Below are positions 1 through 8,593 of a stretch of 64,000 bases of DNA, in pieces. The notes under the pieces were generated by a model, which was not told where the DNA came from, ran no database searches, and saw nothing but the letters and a program-made list of their open reading frames with translations. Each line of letters starts with the position of its first letter. The stretch's first letter is position 1. Origin of the DNA: a virus. The stretch lies in IMG/VR virus record IMGVR_UViG_3300032213_002070, positions 81,344 to 145,343 of that record; one strand, written 5' to 3'. A program made the position numbers and the translations under genes.

Positions 1-29
1 GAGATCTTGTTGTGCGTTATAGCTCATGG

Positions 30-224
30 TTACTCTTCTTCTTCATCGTCGTTAAATGAAAATCCTGTAAAAGATCTGTCTTTCTTTATCTTATCTGAAC
101 TGTTAATATTGCAATTAAATTCAATTCCGTCTGAGAATACAAACTTGCCAGATGCTTTAGAAAACGTTGGGACCAGGTCATCATTGGTATCAGACTCAGA
201 ATTGTCAGTAATATTCTCTGCCAT
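30..224 (-). CDS. Hypothetical acidic 64-residue protein
   Basis: A short, highly acidic protein rich in Asp, Ser and Glu that ends in a run of Asp/Glu. An AGGA Shine-Dalgarno lies about ten bases before the ATG. It is the last complete gene seen on the minus-strand late transcript, after two other small genes. No family is recognised and no membrane segment is visible. Confidence 0.6.
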   Translation of the reverse strand: MAENITDNSESDTNDDLVPTFSKASGKFVFSDGIEFNCNINSSDKIKKDRSFTGFSFNDDEEEE

Positions 225-230
225 AAGTTA

Positions 231-467
231 TTATCCTAATAGTTTTAAAGATGCTATTTGATTAAATAATGATTGAAAACTAGCAGTTGTTGTTGGTGAA
301 AGCGATGTGCTAATCGAAGATAATGAAATAAGCTCATCAACGTTTGAAGCTCCAAGAGCACTTTCTGGATCTACTGACAATAAATACGATAATGTATATA
401 TTGATTTTTCCAAATAATTTGCAGCTTTGTTTTTCATTACTTCTTTTTGTGAATCATTCACAGCCAT
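231..467 (-). CDS. Hypothetical 78-residue protein
   Basis: The start ATG follows a good AGGGAG Shine-Dalgarno. The sequence is Ser/Leu-rich and predicted mostly helical, with no signal peptide or metal motif. It sits 6 bases from the gene downstream and 12 from the gene upstream, so it is one of three co-transcribed small genes at the end of the late arm. Function unknown. Confidence 0.6.
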   Translation of the reverse strand: MAVNDSQKEVMKNKAANYLEKSIYTLSYLLSVDPESALGASNVDELISLSSISTSLSPTTTASFQSLFNQIASLKLLG

Positions 468-479
468 TTTTTTACTCCC

Positions 480-734
480 TTAGGATAATTCTGCTATTTT
501 TTCAGTTATAAGAGCTAAGCGCCCTATTGCATTTGTAATACTACGCTTGATCATGTAGTCAGCATCGTCTTCTGGCGAAGTTGCTGTTGGATCAAAATTC
601 CAAGTAGATAGATCGTAAGTGTCAGGATTATGTCCTAATTTTGCGATATTCTTATAAGTTTCTGCTTGGAATTCTGCTTTAGCAGCTTTTAAGGTTCTTA
701 ATTTTTCTTCTTGTGTAACTAACGAAAATGACAT
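480..734 (-). CDS. Hypothetical 84-residue helical protein
   Basis: A GAGG Shine-Dalgarno precedes the ATG. Two helical stretches, around residues 8-35 and 60-84, flank an acidic Pro/Asp-containing middle. No family is recognised. Position and spacing suggest co-transcription with the two small genes downstream. Confidence 0.6.
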   Translation of the reverse strand: MSFSLVTQEEKLRTLKAAKAEFQAETYKNIAKLGHNPDTYDLSTWNFDPTATSPEDDADYMIKRSITNAIGRLALITEKIAELS

Positions 735-775
735 TGTGCCTCACTTCTCGGTAAAATTGTATGTTGATATAGTAA

Positions 776-1480
776 CTAGATATTTGGATTGTTTAACTTT
801 AAAAGCCCACTATTTGCAGGGCCAATCTTTTCGCCTTTTTCATCTAATCCAGTTTTAATACCCTTCATCCACGTCCATGGTTCTTCTTGATTTTTCTTCA
901 TTTTAGCATCTCCGTAAGCTTGGCGAGCTACCATTAAAGATGGTTTGTCCCAAAGATTATCTACTTTAAACTCAACTGATTCAAGAAGACTGCTTTTAAA
1001 TATATTAAAAAACATAAATGGAGTTCCAGCTTCAAACGTAACTGGTTCACCAATTTTAGTAATCATCCAATTCATTTGGAACTCATCTGGCCACCAGCTA
1101 CTCGGTATAATTGCACTAAGGGGAGATGCTCCATCAATCATATAATTTGGCGATCCACCTATCCAAGTCTCATAACCTTCTTCGGTACCAAATGCCCAAC
1201 CAACAGAAAAAGAAACCATACCTATAATTCCACCATAGGCAAATGTTCTACCCATATACTCTGCGCCGCTAAGGATTTTTACATTATTATTTCCACCCTC
1301 CCACTCAACTACTACATCTTGTGGAAGTATTAATTCCCACCCATGTACATTTGCTGTAGTCATTGGAAGACACTGGTATGCGTGCTTCTTATATGTATTA
1401 TCCATCCAATCTCTTTTAACTCTAGACTGAATTATCTGCGGTGGGTTTTGGTGGGTTTTGGTTAACGTAACTTGTGTCAT
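776..1480 (-). CDS. DUF6065-like phage protein
   Basis: A 234-residue protein with the pattern I associate with the DUF6065 family of marine and freshwater phages: an N-terminal CLPMTTAN block, HGWELILPQ, then VVVEWEGG, and a central GGSPNYMIDG segment followed by TFEAGTPFMF. The family role is unestablished; it often lies beside oxygenase genes, as here. The family call is from memory of motif order and needs a profile search. It ends 4 bases after the thioredoxin-fold gene upstream of it begins its own stop. Confidence 0.55.
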   Translation of the reverse strand: MTQVTLTKTHQNPPQIIQSRVKRDWMDNTYKKHAYQCLPMTTANVHGWELILPQDVVVEWEGGNNNVKILSGAEYMGRTFAYGGIIGMVSFSVGWAFGTEEGYETWIGGSPNYMIDGASPLSAIIPSSWWPDEFQMNWMITKIGEPVTFEAGTPFMFFNIFKSSLLESVEFKVDNLWDKPSLMVARQAYGDAKMKKNQEEPWTWMKGIKTGLDEKGEKIGPANSGLLKLNNPNI

Positions 1481-1483
1481 AGG

Positions 1484-2083
1484 TTAGATTGTATCATCCA
1501 ATAAGACTTCTATTGCAGCCTTGATGTTTGTTAGAGCTTGTTCTGGATCTGTTTTTCTTTCTCCGGCATTGAATGCTAAATCTAACAAATCAGAGTTGCA
1601 AAAGCGGAACATTTTTTTTCCATCTCTGCCTATAATTATTTTTTCAAAATTACCTTGAATTGGGTCTTTATCTTCTTGAATTAATTTAAAGAAAGGGTGC
1701 TGTTCTATACCAGCTTTTGGCTCTGGAGCAATTCCAACTAATTCACTAAAAGGAAGATCAGTCTTATATAATTCTTTCATGTGATCTCGCATATGTACTG
1801 GGCTTGCATTAGATTCTTTAAACGCACCGTATGCATCGTCGCAGAAATCTGTACTCGGTACAGCTAATACCTCAAAGCCTAAATCCTTGTATTCTTTATA
1901 TAGATCTTCGATAATTGGATATTGAGCGGAATTAGCACATTCTCCAGTTACGTTGACAATCATTGTTACTTTGCCTTTATTCTTAGCAAGGATGTTTTCC
2001 TCGCCATCTAATGATGATAATGGAATGTCATATATTGATGATTCAAAACGTTCTAGACTTGGTAACTCTTTTTTATCAAACAT
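1484..2083 (-). CDS. Glutathione peroxidase-like (thioredoxin-fold) protein
   Basis: About 199 residues with the glutathione peroxidase pattern: a GKVTMIVNV strand leading to a TGEC active-site turn with the catalytic Cys around residue 49, the helix with YPIIEDLYKEY, the GFEVLAVPS strand, and a late FEKIIIGRDGK strand-turn. The usual catalytic Gln and Trp are not obvious, so it may be a divergent thiol peroxidase. It would act on peroxides in the cytoplasm. It lies between the DUF6065-like gene and a 2OG oxygenase, so the cluster has a redox or modification theme. Confidence 0.6.
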   Translation of the reverse strand: MFDKKELPSLERFESSIYDIPLSSLDGEENILAKNKGKVTMIVNVTGECANSAQYPIIEDLYKEYKDLGFEVLAVPSTDFCDDAYGAFKESNASPVHMRDHMKELYKTDLPFSELVGIAPEPKAGIEQHPFFKLIQEDKDPIQGNFEKIIIGRDGKKMFRFCNSDLLDLAFNAGERKTDPEQALTNIKAAIEVLLDDTI

Positions 2084-2092
2084 GTTTTCTCC

Positions 2093-2827
2093 TTATGCTG
2101 GTTGAGGGTACGCTAGGGGTTGATTGGATCCTTTTGTTATGCCTTTTGTTTGATCTGCTTTAGAACCATCTGAGCCATAACCAATCCCATACTTGTGATT
2201 ATTATCGTTATAATCAAACATAGTAACTGCAGAATATTTGATACCACTAGTCACCTTTAATGATGCGTGTGCATATATAAAAGTTGATGGAAATAATACA
2301 ATATCTCCAGCTTGAGGCTTAAATTTGATATCTAGATATGGAAACCATAATTCCCCACCCTCGTAATCGTCATTAAGGTAAATGACAGAAGAAACCGTAC
2401 AAGTATAAGAGAAACCATGATCTGCGTGTACTGCAAAATGTTGACCTGGGTTATACCTAACAAAATTAATTGCTTCCATATAATCCATTTTAAAGTTATA
2501 CAAAGATTCGTAGTGAGTCAAACACTTTTTTAAATTTGTCTCTACGTCTTCATAGCATTTTTTAACTTCTTCAAATTCTGGAGTTAGATACTGCCAATGT
2601 GCTGGACTCATCTTTAGATCAACACAATCTCTATATTCTGGCATTTTTTCATTATACCCGACCATTGCTTCTGACCACTTAAATAATTCATGGGAGCTAT
2701 TGCCGATAGCAGATTCTAATCTTTCTGGAATATTAAGCTCTCTTGGTACTGCATTTCTATACAAGAATATGCCAAATTTTCTATTGTCCTCTACGCTGTC
2801 ACAAGAACCTACATGAAAAAATTCCAT
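2093..2827 (-). CDS. 2OG-Fe(II) oxygenase (prolyl 4-hydroxylase-like)
   Basis: A 244-residue protein with the double-stranded beta-helix iron site. The proximal HxD is in FAVHADHG (about residue 141), the YEGGELWFP segment follows, and the distal His is in YAHASLKV with the 2-oxoglutarate-binding lysine/arginine expected just after, in SGIKYS. Such enzymes hydroxylate protein side chains or other substrates. It is paralogous to the two neighbouring oxygenases. The substrate is unknown; virion proteins are one possibility given the late position. Confidence 0.85.
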   Translation of the reverse strand: MEFFHVGSCDSVEDNRKFGIFLYRNAVPRELNIPERLESAIGNSSHELFKWSEAMVGYNEKMPEYRDCVDLKMSPAHWQYLTPEFEEVKKCYEDVETNLKKCLTHYESLYNFKMDYMEAINFVRYNPGQHFAVHADHGFSYTCTVSSVIYLNDDYEGGELWFPYLDIKFKPQAGDIVLFPSTFIYAHASLKVTSGIKYSAVTMFDYNDNNHKYGIGYGSDGSKADQTKGITKGSNQPLAYPQPA

Positions 2828-2902
2828 TTTTTACCTTCTCTCAATTAGCTATTTTGTTTAGTGCTATACTATACCACACGTATATCTACCAAGGAGTGTT
2901 GT

Positions 2903-3538
2903 ATGGATTTTGATACTGATACTAAATCGTTAATCGAACCTGGATACTTTGGAGATTCTTCTGATAATATCATTATATTAGAAAATTTTGTTGAATTACA
3001 GGATTTAAAAATTATACAAGATTTTTTACCTAATATCAACGAATGGATGGATGCCGGAGAAAATACTTATTCTGAAGATGGTACCTGCACCTATGATGCG
3101 TCCTACTGGGCTAATAGGCAATGTAGTTTTGATATTCTTTCTAGAATTAACTTAGACGTATACAACCTAGTCGATAAGTATATTTTAAAAATGAAGTATG
3201 CTTTAGAAGATAACTTTAAGGTTAAGTTAGTGGTTAGACCACCAGTAATCATTAGATGGTTTCCGGGCTTAGAGCAGCAGCCACATGCCGACAAGCAGTT
3301 GAACGATGGATCTCCAAATCCTTTTCCTACATATGATCTAAATTCGTTAATTTATTATAATGATGATTTTGAGGGTGGGGAATTATACTACCCTCAACAT
3401 GATATTGTGGTTAAGCCAAAGCCTGGTTTAGCGGTTGCCCACCCTGGGGATATTAATTATCTTCATGGCGTCAAAAAGGTTATTAGTGGAGAAAGATTTA
3501 CCACACCATCTTTTTATACTATTACAGAATTATTGTAA
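2903..3538 (+). CDS. 2OG-Fe(II) oxygenase (plus strand in late arm)
   Basis: Start chosen at 2903 because AAGGAG lies 7 bases upstream; an in-frame upstream ATG lacks this. The 211-residue product has the iron site HAD (in QPHADKQ), the FEGGELYYP segment, and the distal His in YLHGVKKVISGERF with Arg as the likely 2OG anchor. It is the only plus-strand gene seen in the first 45 kb and meets the minus-strand oxygenase tail to tail at 3538/3539. The intergenic stretch 2828-2902 must hold its promoter. Confidence 0.85.
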   Translation: MDFDTDTKSLIEPGYFGDSSDNIIILENFVELQDLKIIQDFLPNINEWMDAGENTYSEDGTCTYDASYWANRQCSFDILSRINLDVYNLVDKYILKMKYALEDNFKVKLVVRPPVIIRWFPGLEQQPHADKQLNDGSPNPFPTYDLNSLIYYNDDFEGGELYYPQHDIVVKPKPGLAVAHPGDINYLHGVKKVISGERFTTPSFYTITELL

Positions 3539-4234
3539 CTAGTTAAATATAAAACCTTCACCCTCGACCCAATCATTGTCGTTGTTGTATATTTTTGGAA
3601 TTCCCTGACGCGAGGGTTTGATTTTTGGATGGAACTTGCTGCTATAGTCCCAAAAAGTTGCTGCTGCATATCTAAAACCTGATTTAACTATATTAACTTT
3701 ATGAGCGTGCATAAATGATGATGGAAACAATACTATATCTCCAGCTTCTGGCTTAAATTCAAAATCCAATAATGGAAATCCCAATTCTCCACCTTCATAA
3801 TCATCGTTTAAATATGCAAGTGCCGATACCACTGAAGAATAACTAGATCCAGCATCTACGTGAGTCACGAAATGATGACCTTCACCATATTTCATAAAAT
3901 TTAATCCTTGTTGAAATGGAAGTTTTAAATTATACAAATCTTTATAATGAGTGATCGCACTCAGAAAACCTCGATCAATCTCTTCATAACAGTTTTTTAT
4001 TTCTTCAAATTCTGGAGTTAAAAACTGCCAATAATCTGAATGCATTTTGAGGTCAAAACATCTTCTGTAGCTGGATAGATCCTTGCCCATTAGATTGGTA
4101 GAATCTGTCCATCTAAATAACTCATCAGAACTATTATCTAATACCGATTCTAATCTGTTAATTATATCCGCCCCATTGGGGATAGCATTTGTGTATATGT
4201 GCACTCCGTGCACTGGATTAGTTACTTCCATCAT
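3539..4234 (-). CDS. 2OG-Fe(II) oxygenase
   Basis: A 231-residue paralogue of the 2093-2827 product. It has the iron site in FVTHVDAG, YEGGELGFP, and the distal His in MHAHKVNIVKSGFRY. The start ATG overlaps the stop of the upstream membrane-protein gene as ATGA, indicating translational coupling. The protein ends in a short extension after the fold. Substrate unknown. Confidence 0.85.
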   Translation of the reverse strand: MMEVTNPVHGVHIYTNAIPNGADIINRLESVLDNSSDELFRWTDSTNLMGKDLSSYRRCFDLKMHSDYWQFLTPEFEEIKNCYEEIDRGFLSAITHYKDLYNLKLPFQQGLNFMKYGEGHHFVTHVDAGSSYSSVVSALAYLNDDYEGGELGFPLLDFEFKPEAGDIVLFPSSFMHAHKVNIVKSGFRYAAATFWDYSSKFHPKIKPSRQGIPKIYNNDNDWVEGEGFIFN

Positions 4235-4947
4235 TCGTCACTTTTTGGTTTTTGTACAAAACTTTCTTTTCTTTTAAGAATAAATTTAATTGACACATAA
4301 TTCGTATAAAGCATCGGTGCAATCGGTATCCAGTATAGGATAAACCATTTTGTAACTTCAGATGGATAAAATACCCATTGAGCTATTGAATAAATAACAA
4401 AAAGAGGAAAAGGTATAATGTAGCTTAAGATAGCATACGGTCTTAAATACTCTATCTTATAATACGTTTTTAATGTATTATAAACCATATAAGGAACACA
4501 CATGCTAATCATAAATAGCATTACAATCAGCAATTGGGCTGGTTTATTACTATTAAAGTTTACAGCTAAAGATAGGGTACCAAAAAAAATTACTCCACAA
4601 TGGTGATAAATAGTATCTTTTCTAAGATAGTATTTAGAAGCTTTAATTATACTTAAGAGTTCTACTGCTACAAGATTCATAGACAGTGATCTCATGGGTA
4701 TATCCGGATAATTACCATGTCTAATATCAGTTATGTAATAGTAGGTTAATCCTATTAAAGCTGTAATGCATTGTAGGGTCTTAACTAAATTGGAGCAAGC
4801 GCCTATTTCTCCAAAATGTTTTTTACCATCTGGTCTAAGTATAGATAAAAACTTTTCATTGCTATACAAACTATTCGAAATTAGATAAGTAAGTGCAAAG
4901 CACAGTACTGGAATAATATTATCTAATACGAAAGGATTTGTAAACAC
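4231..4947 (-). CDS. Multi-pass membrane protein
   Basis: 238 residues with about six or seven hydrophobic segments spread across the length and a Lys-rich C-terminus. A YHHCGVIFFG motif near the middle resembles the paired His of TLC-type or lipid-modifying membrane proteins, but I would not assign the family from this alone. It is coupled by ATGA overlap to the oxygenase gene downstream. Confidence 0.5.
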   Translation of the reverse strand: MFTNPFVLDNIIPVLCFALTYLISNSLYSNEKFLSILRPDGKKHFGEIGACSNLVKTLQCITALIGLTYYYITDIRHGNYPDIPMRSLSMNLVAVELLSIIKASKYYLRKDTIYHHCGVIFFGTLSLAVNFNSNKPAQLLIVMLFMISMCVPYMVYNTLKTYYKIEYLRPYAILSYIIPFPLFVIYSIAQWVFYPSEVTKWFILYWIPIAPMLYTNYVSIKFILKRKESFVQKPKSDE

Positions 4948-4959
4948 TTTTAACAGTCT

Positions 4960-5674
4960 TTATTTATTTTCGTTTTTTTTCAATTCCTTGACCTGAGATG
5001 ATAATTCCTGGATAGCCTTAACCATTACTGGAATCAACCTATGGTATGCAGCGTATATTGTTTCTTCATCTCTACGATCAGTCAAGCCGAATACTTCATG
5101 TGCGTTAAACATGTCTTCTACTTTGGCTAATTCTTGAGCTATGAATCCAATATCTTTTTTGCCCTGATTGTTTCCGTCTCTTTCGTTCCATTCAAAAGCA
5201 ACAGGACGAAGTTCTTCGACTACATTAAGTCCAAATCCAAGATCTTCTATTTCAATCTTATCTCTTACGTCAGACTTAAATGCTGGAGGAAAGAATGGTG
5301 GGAAGAATGGTGGAAAGAATGGTGGAAAGAACGGTGGAAAGAACGGAGGAAAGAATGGTGGGAACCATGGTGGAAACCATGGTGGGAAGTACGGTGGAAA
5401 ATACGGTGGGAAATAAGGTGGAAAATATGGTGGGAAAAAAGGCGCATTTCTTTCATAAGAAATAGCTGTACCCAAAGGAGTAACAGCAGCGTCAGTTAAA
5501 GCAGTTTTAACCTTATTTAAATCTGCCGAAACAGCCGTTGCAGTATCGGTTGGAGTTCCGACAGTAAAGCCTGCAGCTGTTATAGTTGCATTAGCTGCAG
5601 AGTCTGCAGTTCCGTGCAGCTACTGTAGGCTTAGGAGCTTTTCTATTTTGCTTCTTACCAACATTATCGGCCAT
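4960..5674 (-). CDS. FPP-repeat tail protein 1 with S74 chaperone, +1 shift at CGGA
   Basis: The gene starts at the ATG 1 base after the stop of the 676-residue fibre gene, with GGAGAT as Shine-Dalgarno inside that gene's end. The standard frame stops after 27 codons. An in-phase CGGA at residue 21 followed by a +1 shift gives a 237-residue protein. Its parts are a short basic head (KAPKPTVAA), an Ala/Thr linker, then about thirteen aromatic-Phe-Pro-Pro tetrads (residues about 70-125), then an intramolecular-chaperone domain of the peptidase S74 type (SDVRDKIEIE, DIGFIAQEL) and a coiled coil. S74 domains trimerise fibres and can self-cleave; here the Ser-Asp is visible. It is paralogous to the gene at 14752-15341, which breaks at the same spot. 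Confidence 0.75.
5611..5614 (-). other. Recoding site CGGA (GCA|CGGA|ACT)
   Basis: In-phase CGG of residue 21 followed by A. The zero frame reaches a stop seven codons later, and the +1 frame carries a TAG just upstream, so the shift must fall in a short window containing this site. A small inverted repeat (CTGCA / TGCAG) encloses the site here and at 15274. Confidence 0.7.
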
Positions 5675-5675
5675 A

Positions 5676-7706
5676 TTATGCTACCATATCTCCTAAAGCA
5701 ACCCATGTATCAGTTGCACGTTTAATAAGTGTAGCAGATGACCAGGTTGTACGCAACTTAAGTCCAGGAGTACCGTTTACTGTAACTCCAGCACCGGCTG
5801 TTATTGTACACTGGCCAGCTCCGGTTTGAAGAACGGTGAGGGTAGAACCAACAGGAAATGCTACTGAAGAGTTAGGTGGAACTGTTAAAGTATTAGCTGA
5901 AGCATTGCTTATCTCGACTAATTTATTTTTGTCAGTTAATACAAGTGTATAAGAAGCTGTTTGAGCATTTAGTACAGTATCAGCTATCTTACCCTGATCA
6001 ATTGCAGCAGATGCCGATATGTCAGCATTGACGATTGTTCCATCAAGTATCATTGCGCTTGTAACAGTTCCTGTTGGAAGGGTTACCGTGCCAGTAAATG
6101 TTGGACTAGCCAAAGGTGCTTTTAGTGCAATGCTTGTTGTAAGCGTTGTAGAAAGGTTCGCATCATTTCCAAGCGCTGTTGCAATCTCACCAAGGGTATC
6201 TAATGTCGCACCAGCAGAGCCAACAAGTGCTGCGACTTCTGCACGAACGAACTCCGTAGTAGCAACTTGAGTTGTATTGGTTGCTGCTGCTGCGGTTGGA
6301 GCTGTAGGAGTTCCAGTTAATGCTGGGCTTGCTAGTGGAGCAAAACCAGAGATTGATGCTCCAGCAGGGATTGTCACCGTACCTGTAAATGTTGGTGAAG
6401 CCAAAGGTGCTTTTGCTGCAAGCAGTGCTGAGTCATTAACCCAAGCGGTTCCATTCCATTTAAGGATGTTATCAGAAGCCGCACTCGTAATTGTTACGTC
6501 ACCGATATCATCAAGGTTGTTAATGGTTGGGATAGCACCCCATTCCATACCAGATGTGAGTGAAGAATTAGCCTTTAGATAATAACCATTTGTGCCAAGA
6601 GCTAAACGACCAACTGTGTTATCTGCTGTTCCGACAATGAGGTCACCCTTAGCATCAACTAATGATTTCAATACTGCGTTGTTGCCGGCATCAGAAACAG
6701 CTATTGTTGCAGCGTTTTGCACGAATGCTGTAGTTGCCAATTGAGTAGTGCTAGTTGCATTAGCTGCAGTTGGTGCAGTAGGGACTCCTGTTAAAGCTGG
6801 ACTTGCCAAAGTTGCATAACCAGCAAATGACACGCTAGATGTTTCTTTACCAGAAATTCTACCATAAGAGTCTACAGTAAAACTGCTAACAAAAGTAGTT
6901 GTACTTGAACCTGAAGTATTTGTCTGGCTAACTGTTGCTAAATCAATACTGTCTGCATTGATCACAATTCTTGAAGAAGAAGCAGTTGCGACATCAAGCA
7001 CATTGCCGGTGCTCGTCAAGCCAGCACCAGCTGTGAATGTTGCAGTTCCAGTGAACTGTGCAAAGGCTAGTGAGTCAGTGCCAAAGATAATTGCACCGTT
7101 TGTACCAGTTCCAGTAGTGGTCAACGTAAATCCTTGGCCACCATTATTAGTTCCACTTACTACATAAACTGAATCACCAGTAGAAACTTGACCAGCAACG
7201 CTATTATCAGAATCAGTACGACGTGTTAATACGAATGGAGTTGATACGCTACCTTGTGCTGTGATTGTGTATATTCCGTTTTGTGTTGCGGTTGCTTGAT
7301 CTTTTACTAAGATGCTTTTACCAGTAGTCTGGGCAGATCCATCAACAGTTAATCTTCCGTTAGCATTTCCTGTTAATGTAGCACCTACGCCCAATGTACC
7401 ATTATCATATGTGCAGGCTGATAAAGCTGCAGCTGTAGCAAACGCTACTGAATCGTGCCAGTTTAAACCAGCAGCTACCGTGTCAACATAACCCCTTGTG
7501 GCAAGCGATGTTGATGTAGTGCCTGCGTTTGAGGTAACAACAGAAAGAACATTCAATGTACCGTCTACTGCTATATTACCAACGACTGTACCAGACGAGT
7601 TTTTAAATTCTGCTAATGGAGCACTTGCTCCAGCCGCTGCCTTGATTACGAAAGACTCATCGTATACTGTAATCTCTGGTGCGGTTTCAATTCTTAAGCG
7701 GGCCAT
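5676..7706 (-). CDS. Tail fibre protein (676 residues)
   Basis: A low-complexity beta-rich fibre with the APLASPTFTGTVT / APLASPALTGTPT modules and TAPTAAAATNTTQ repeats, plus NNLDDIGDVTIT blocks, common in phage fibres that build triple-beta helices. The C-terminal LTVLQTGAGQCTITAG and LKLRTTWSSATLIKRATDTWVALGD region recurs in the 1114-residue fibre. It lacks its own S74 domain; the next gene, 1 base away, supplies one. It probably forms a receptor-contacting fibre with that partner. Confidence 0.8.
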   Translation of the reverse strand: MARLRIETAPEITVYDESFVIKAAAGASAPLAEFKNSSGTVVGNIAVDGTLNVLSVVTSNAGTTSTSLATRGYVDTVAAGLNWHDSVAFATAAALSACTYDNGTLGVGATLTGNANGRLTVDGSAQTTGKSILVKDQATATQNGIYTITAQGSVSTPFVLTRRTDSDNSVAGQVSTGDSVYVVSGTNNGGQGFTLTTTGTGTNGAIIFGTDSLAFAQFTGTATFTAGAGLTSTGNVLDVATASSSRIVINADSIDLATVSQTNTSGSSTTTFVSSFTVDSYGRISGKETSSVSFAGYATLASPALTGVPTAPTAANATSTTQLATTAFVQNAATIAVSDAGNNAVLKSLVDAKGDLIVGTADNTVGRLALGTNGYYLKANSSLTSGMEWGAIPTINNLDDIGDVTITSAASDNILKWNGTAWVNDSALLAAKAPLASPTFTGTVTIPAGASISGFAPLASPALTGTPTAPTAAAATNTTQVATTEFVRAEVAALVGSAGATLDTLGEIATALGNDANLSTTLTTSIALKAPLASPTFTGTVTLPTGTVTSAMILDGTIVNADISASAAIDQGKIADTVLNAQTASYTLVLTDKNKLVEISNASANTLTVPPNSSVAFPVGSTLTVLQTGAGQCTITAGAGVTVNGTPGLKLRTTWSSATLIKRATDTWVALGDMVA

Positions 7707-7765
7707 ATCACTCCTAGTGTGGGTTTTAAAACAACTAGGGATATAGTAATGGGTTAATTAAAAAG

Positions 7766-8572
7766 TTATTGTGTTATTCTCTTTAAATAATCTAACATTT
7801 TACCAGTATATTTTATGCGACCAAAATGAGTTAAATTAATAGTTGGATCTACCCAAATCTTTCCACCCATCTTCTGCCAATATCGACAGAAGCCATAGTC
7901 TTCGGATAAAAATCTTCCGTCATCATCAACATATGAATTAAATAAAGCGTATGCATTTTCTGTTTCATTACCAGATAAAGCACCTGTGTCGTCTTTATAT
8001 TTTAATTTTTTATACTTCTTAAACATTTTTTCAAACACTTGGCGCTTAATAACCATAAAACCAGTTCCGGCTTCATAGCATTCGATTGCTCCGTTATCAA
8101 TATTTAATTGATTCTCACCTGGTTTTGTCATATGCACTACATATCTAGTGGAAAATTCCATTAGATCAGAAGGTGCCATATCTGCTTGAGCACCTTCTTT
8201 TACTTTGTCCCAATTAATTTCCTTGATTGGATAAGAAGCAGTCATGACATCTTTATCATGCCACAAGAGTTTTAATATAGCTTCTTTATCAAATTGAAGA
8301 TCAACGTCTATAAAAACCATATGAGTAAAATCTTCATTACCCATAAACTTAGCTACAAGATTATTTCTTGCGCGGTTTATTAGAGAATCAGATATTGTAC
8401 AAACCGAATACTTTAAACCTATTTCTTTAAAATATAGAAGAGCTTGCAAAAAGCTCATCATAAAAGGTTCTGTTACATGTGAGTCGTAACAGGGAAGTGC
8501 AAAGAAAACATTCCATTCTTGGAGCTTTTCTTTAGGTATTGTTATGTTTATTTGTTGTTCGTCTACAGGCAT
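7766..8572 (-). CDS. Glycosyltransferase, GT-A fold
   Basis: 268 residues. It has an N-terminal FALPCYDSHV strand-loop typical of GT-A enzymes, a nucleotide-sugar region with a DVD metal motif in VFIDVDLQFD (about residue 93), and later acceptor-site acidic residues in SEDYGFCRYW. The final part has LTHFGRIKYTG. Phages use such enzymes to decorate virion proteins or host surfaces. It sits between fibre genes, which suggests fibre glycosylation, but this is inference. Confidence 0.75.
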   Translation of the reverse strand: MPVDEQQINITIPKEKLQEWNVFFALPCYDSHVTEPFMMSFLQALLYFKEIGLKYSVCTISDSLINRARNNLVAKFMGNEDFTHMVFIDVDLQFDKEAILKLLWHDKDVMTASYPIKEINWDKVKEGAQADMAPSDLMEFSTRYVVHMTKPGENQLNIDNGAIECYEAGTGFMVIKRQVFEKMFKKYKKLKYKDDTGALSGNETENAYALFNSYVDDDGRFLSEDYGFCRYWQKMGGKIWVDPTINLTHFGRIKYTGKMLDYLKRITQ

Positions 8573-8593
8573 GCTGACTATTGTATCAATTTA

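Noticed and set aside
5134-5499. Plus-strand Gly/Lys or Trp-rich frames over the FPP repeats
   Set aside because: They are shadows of the repetitive minus-strand coding sequence, with no ribosome sites.
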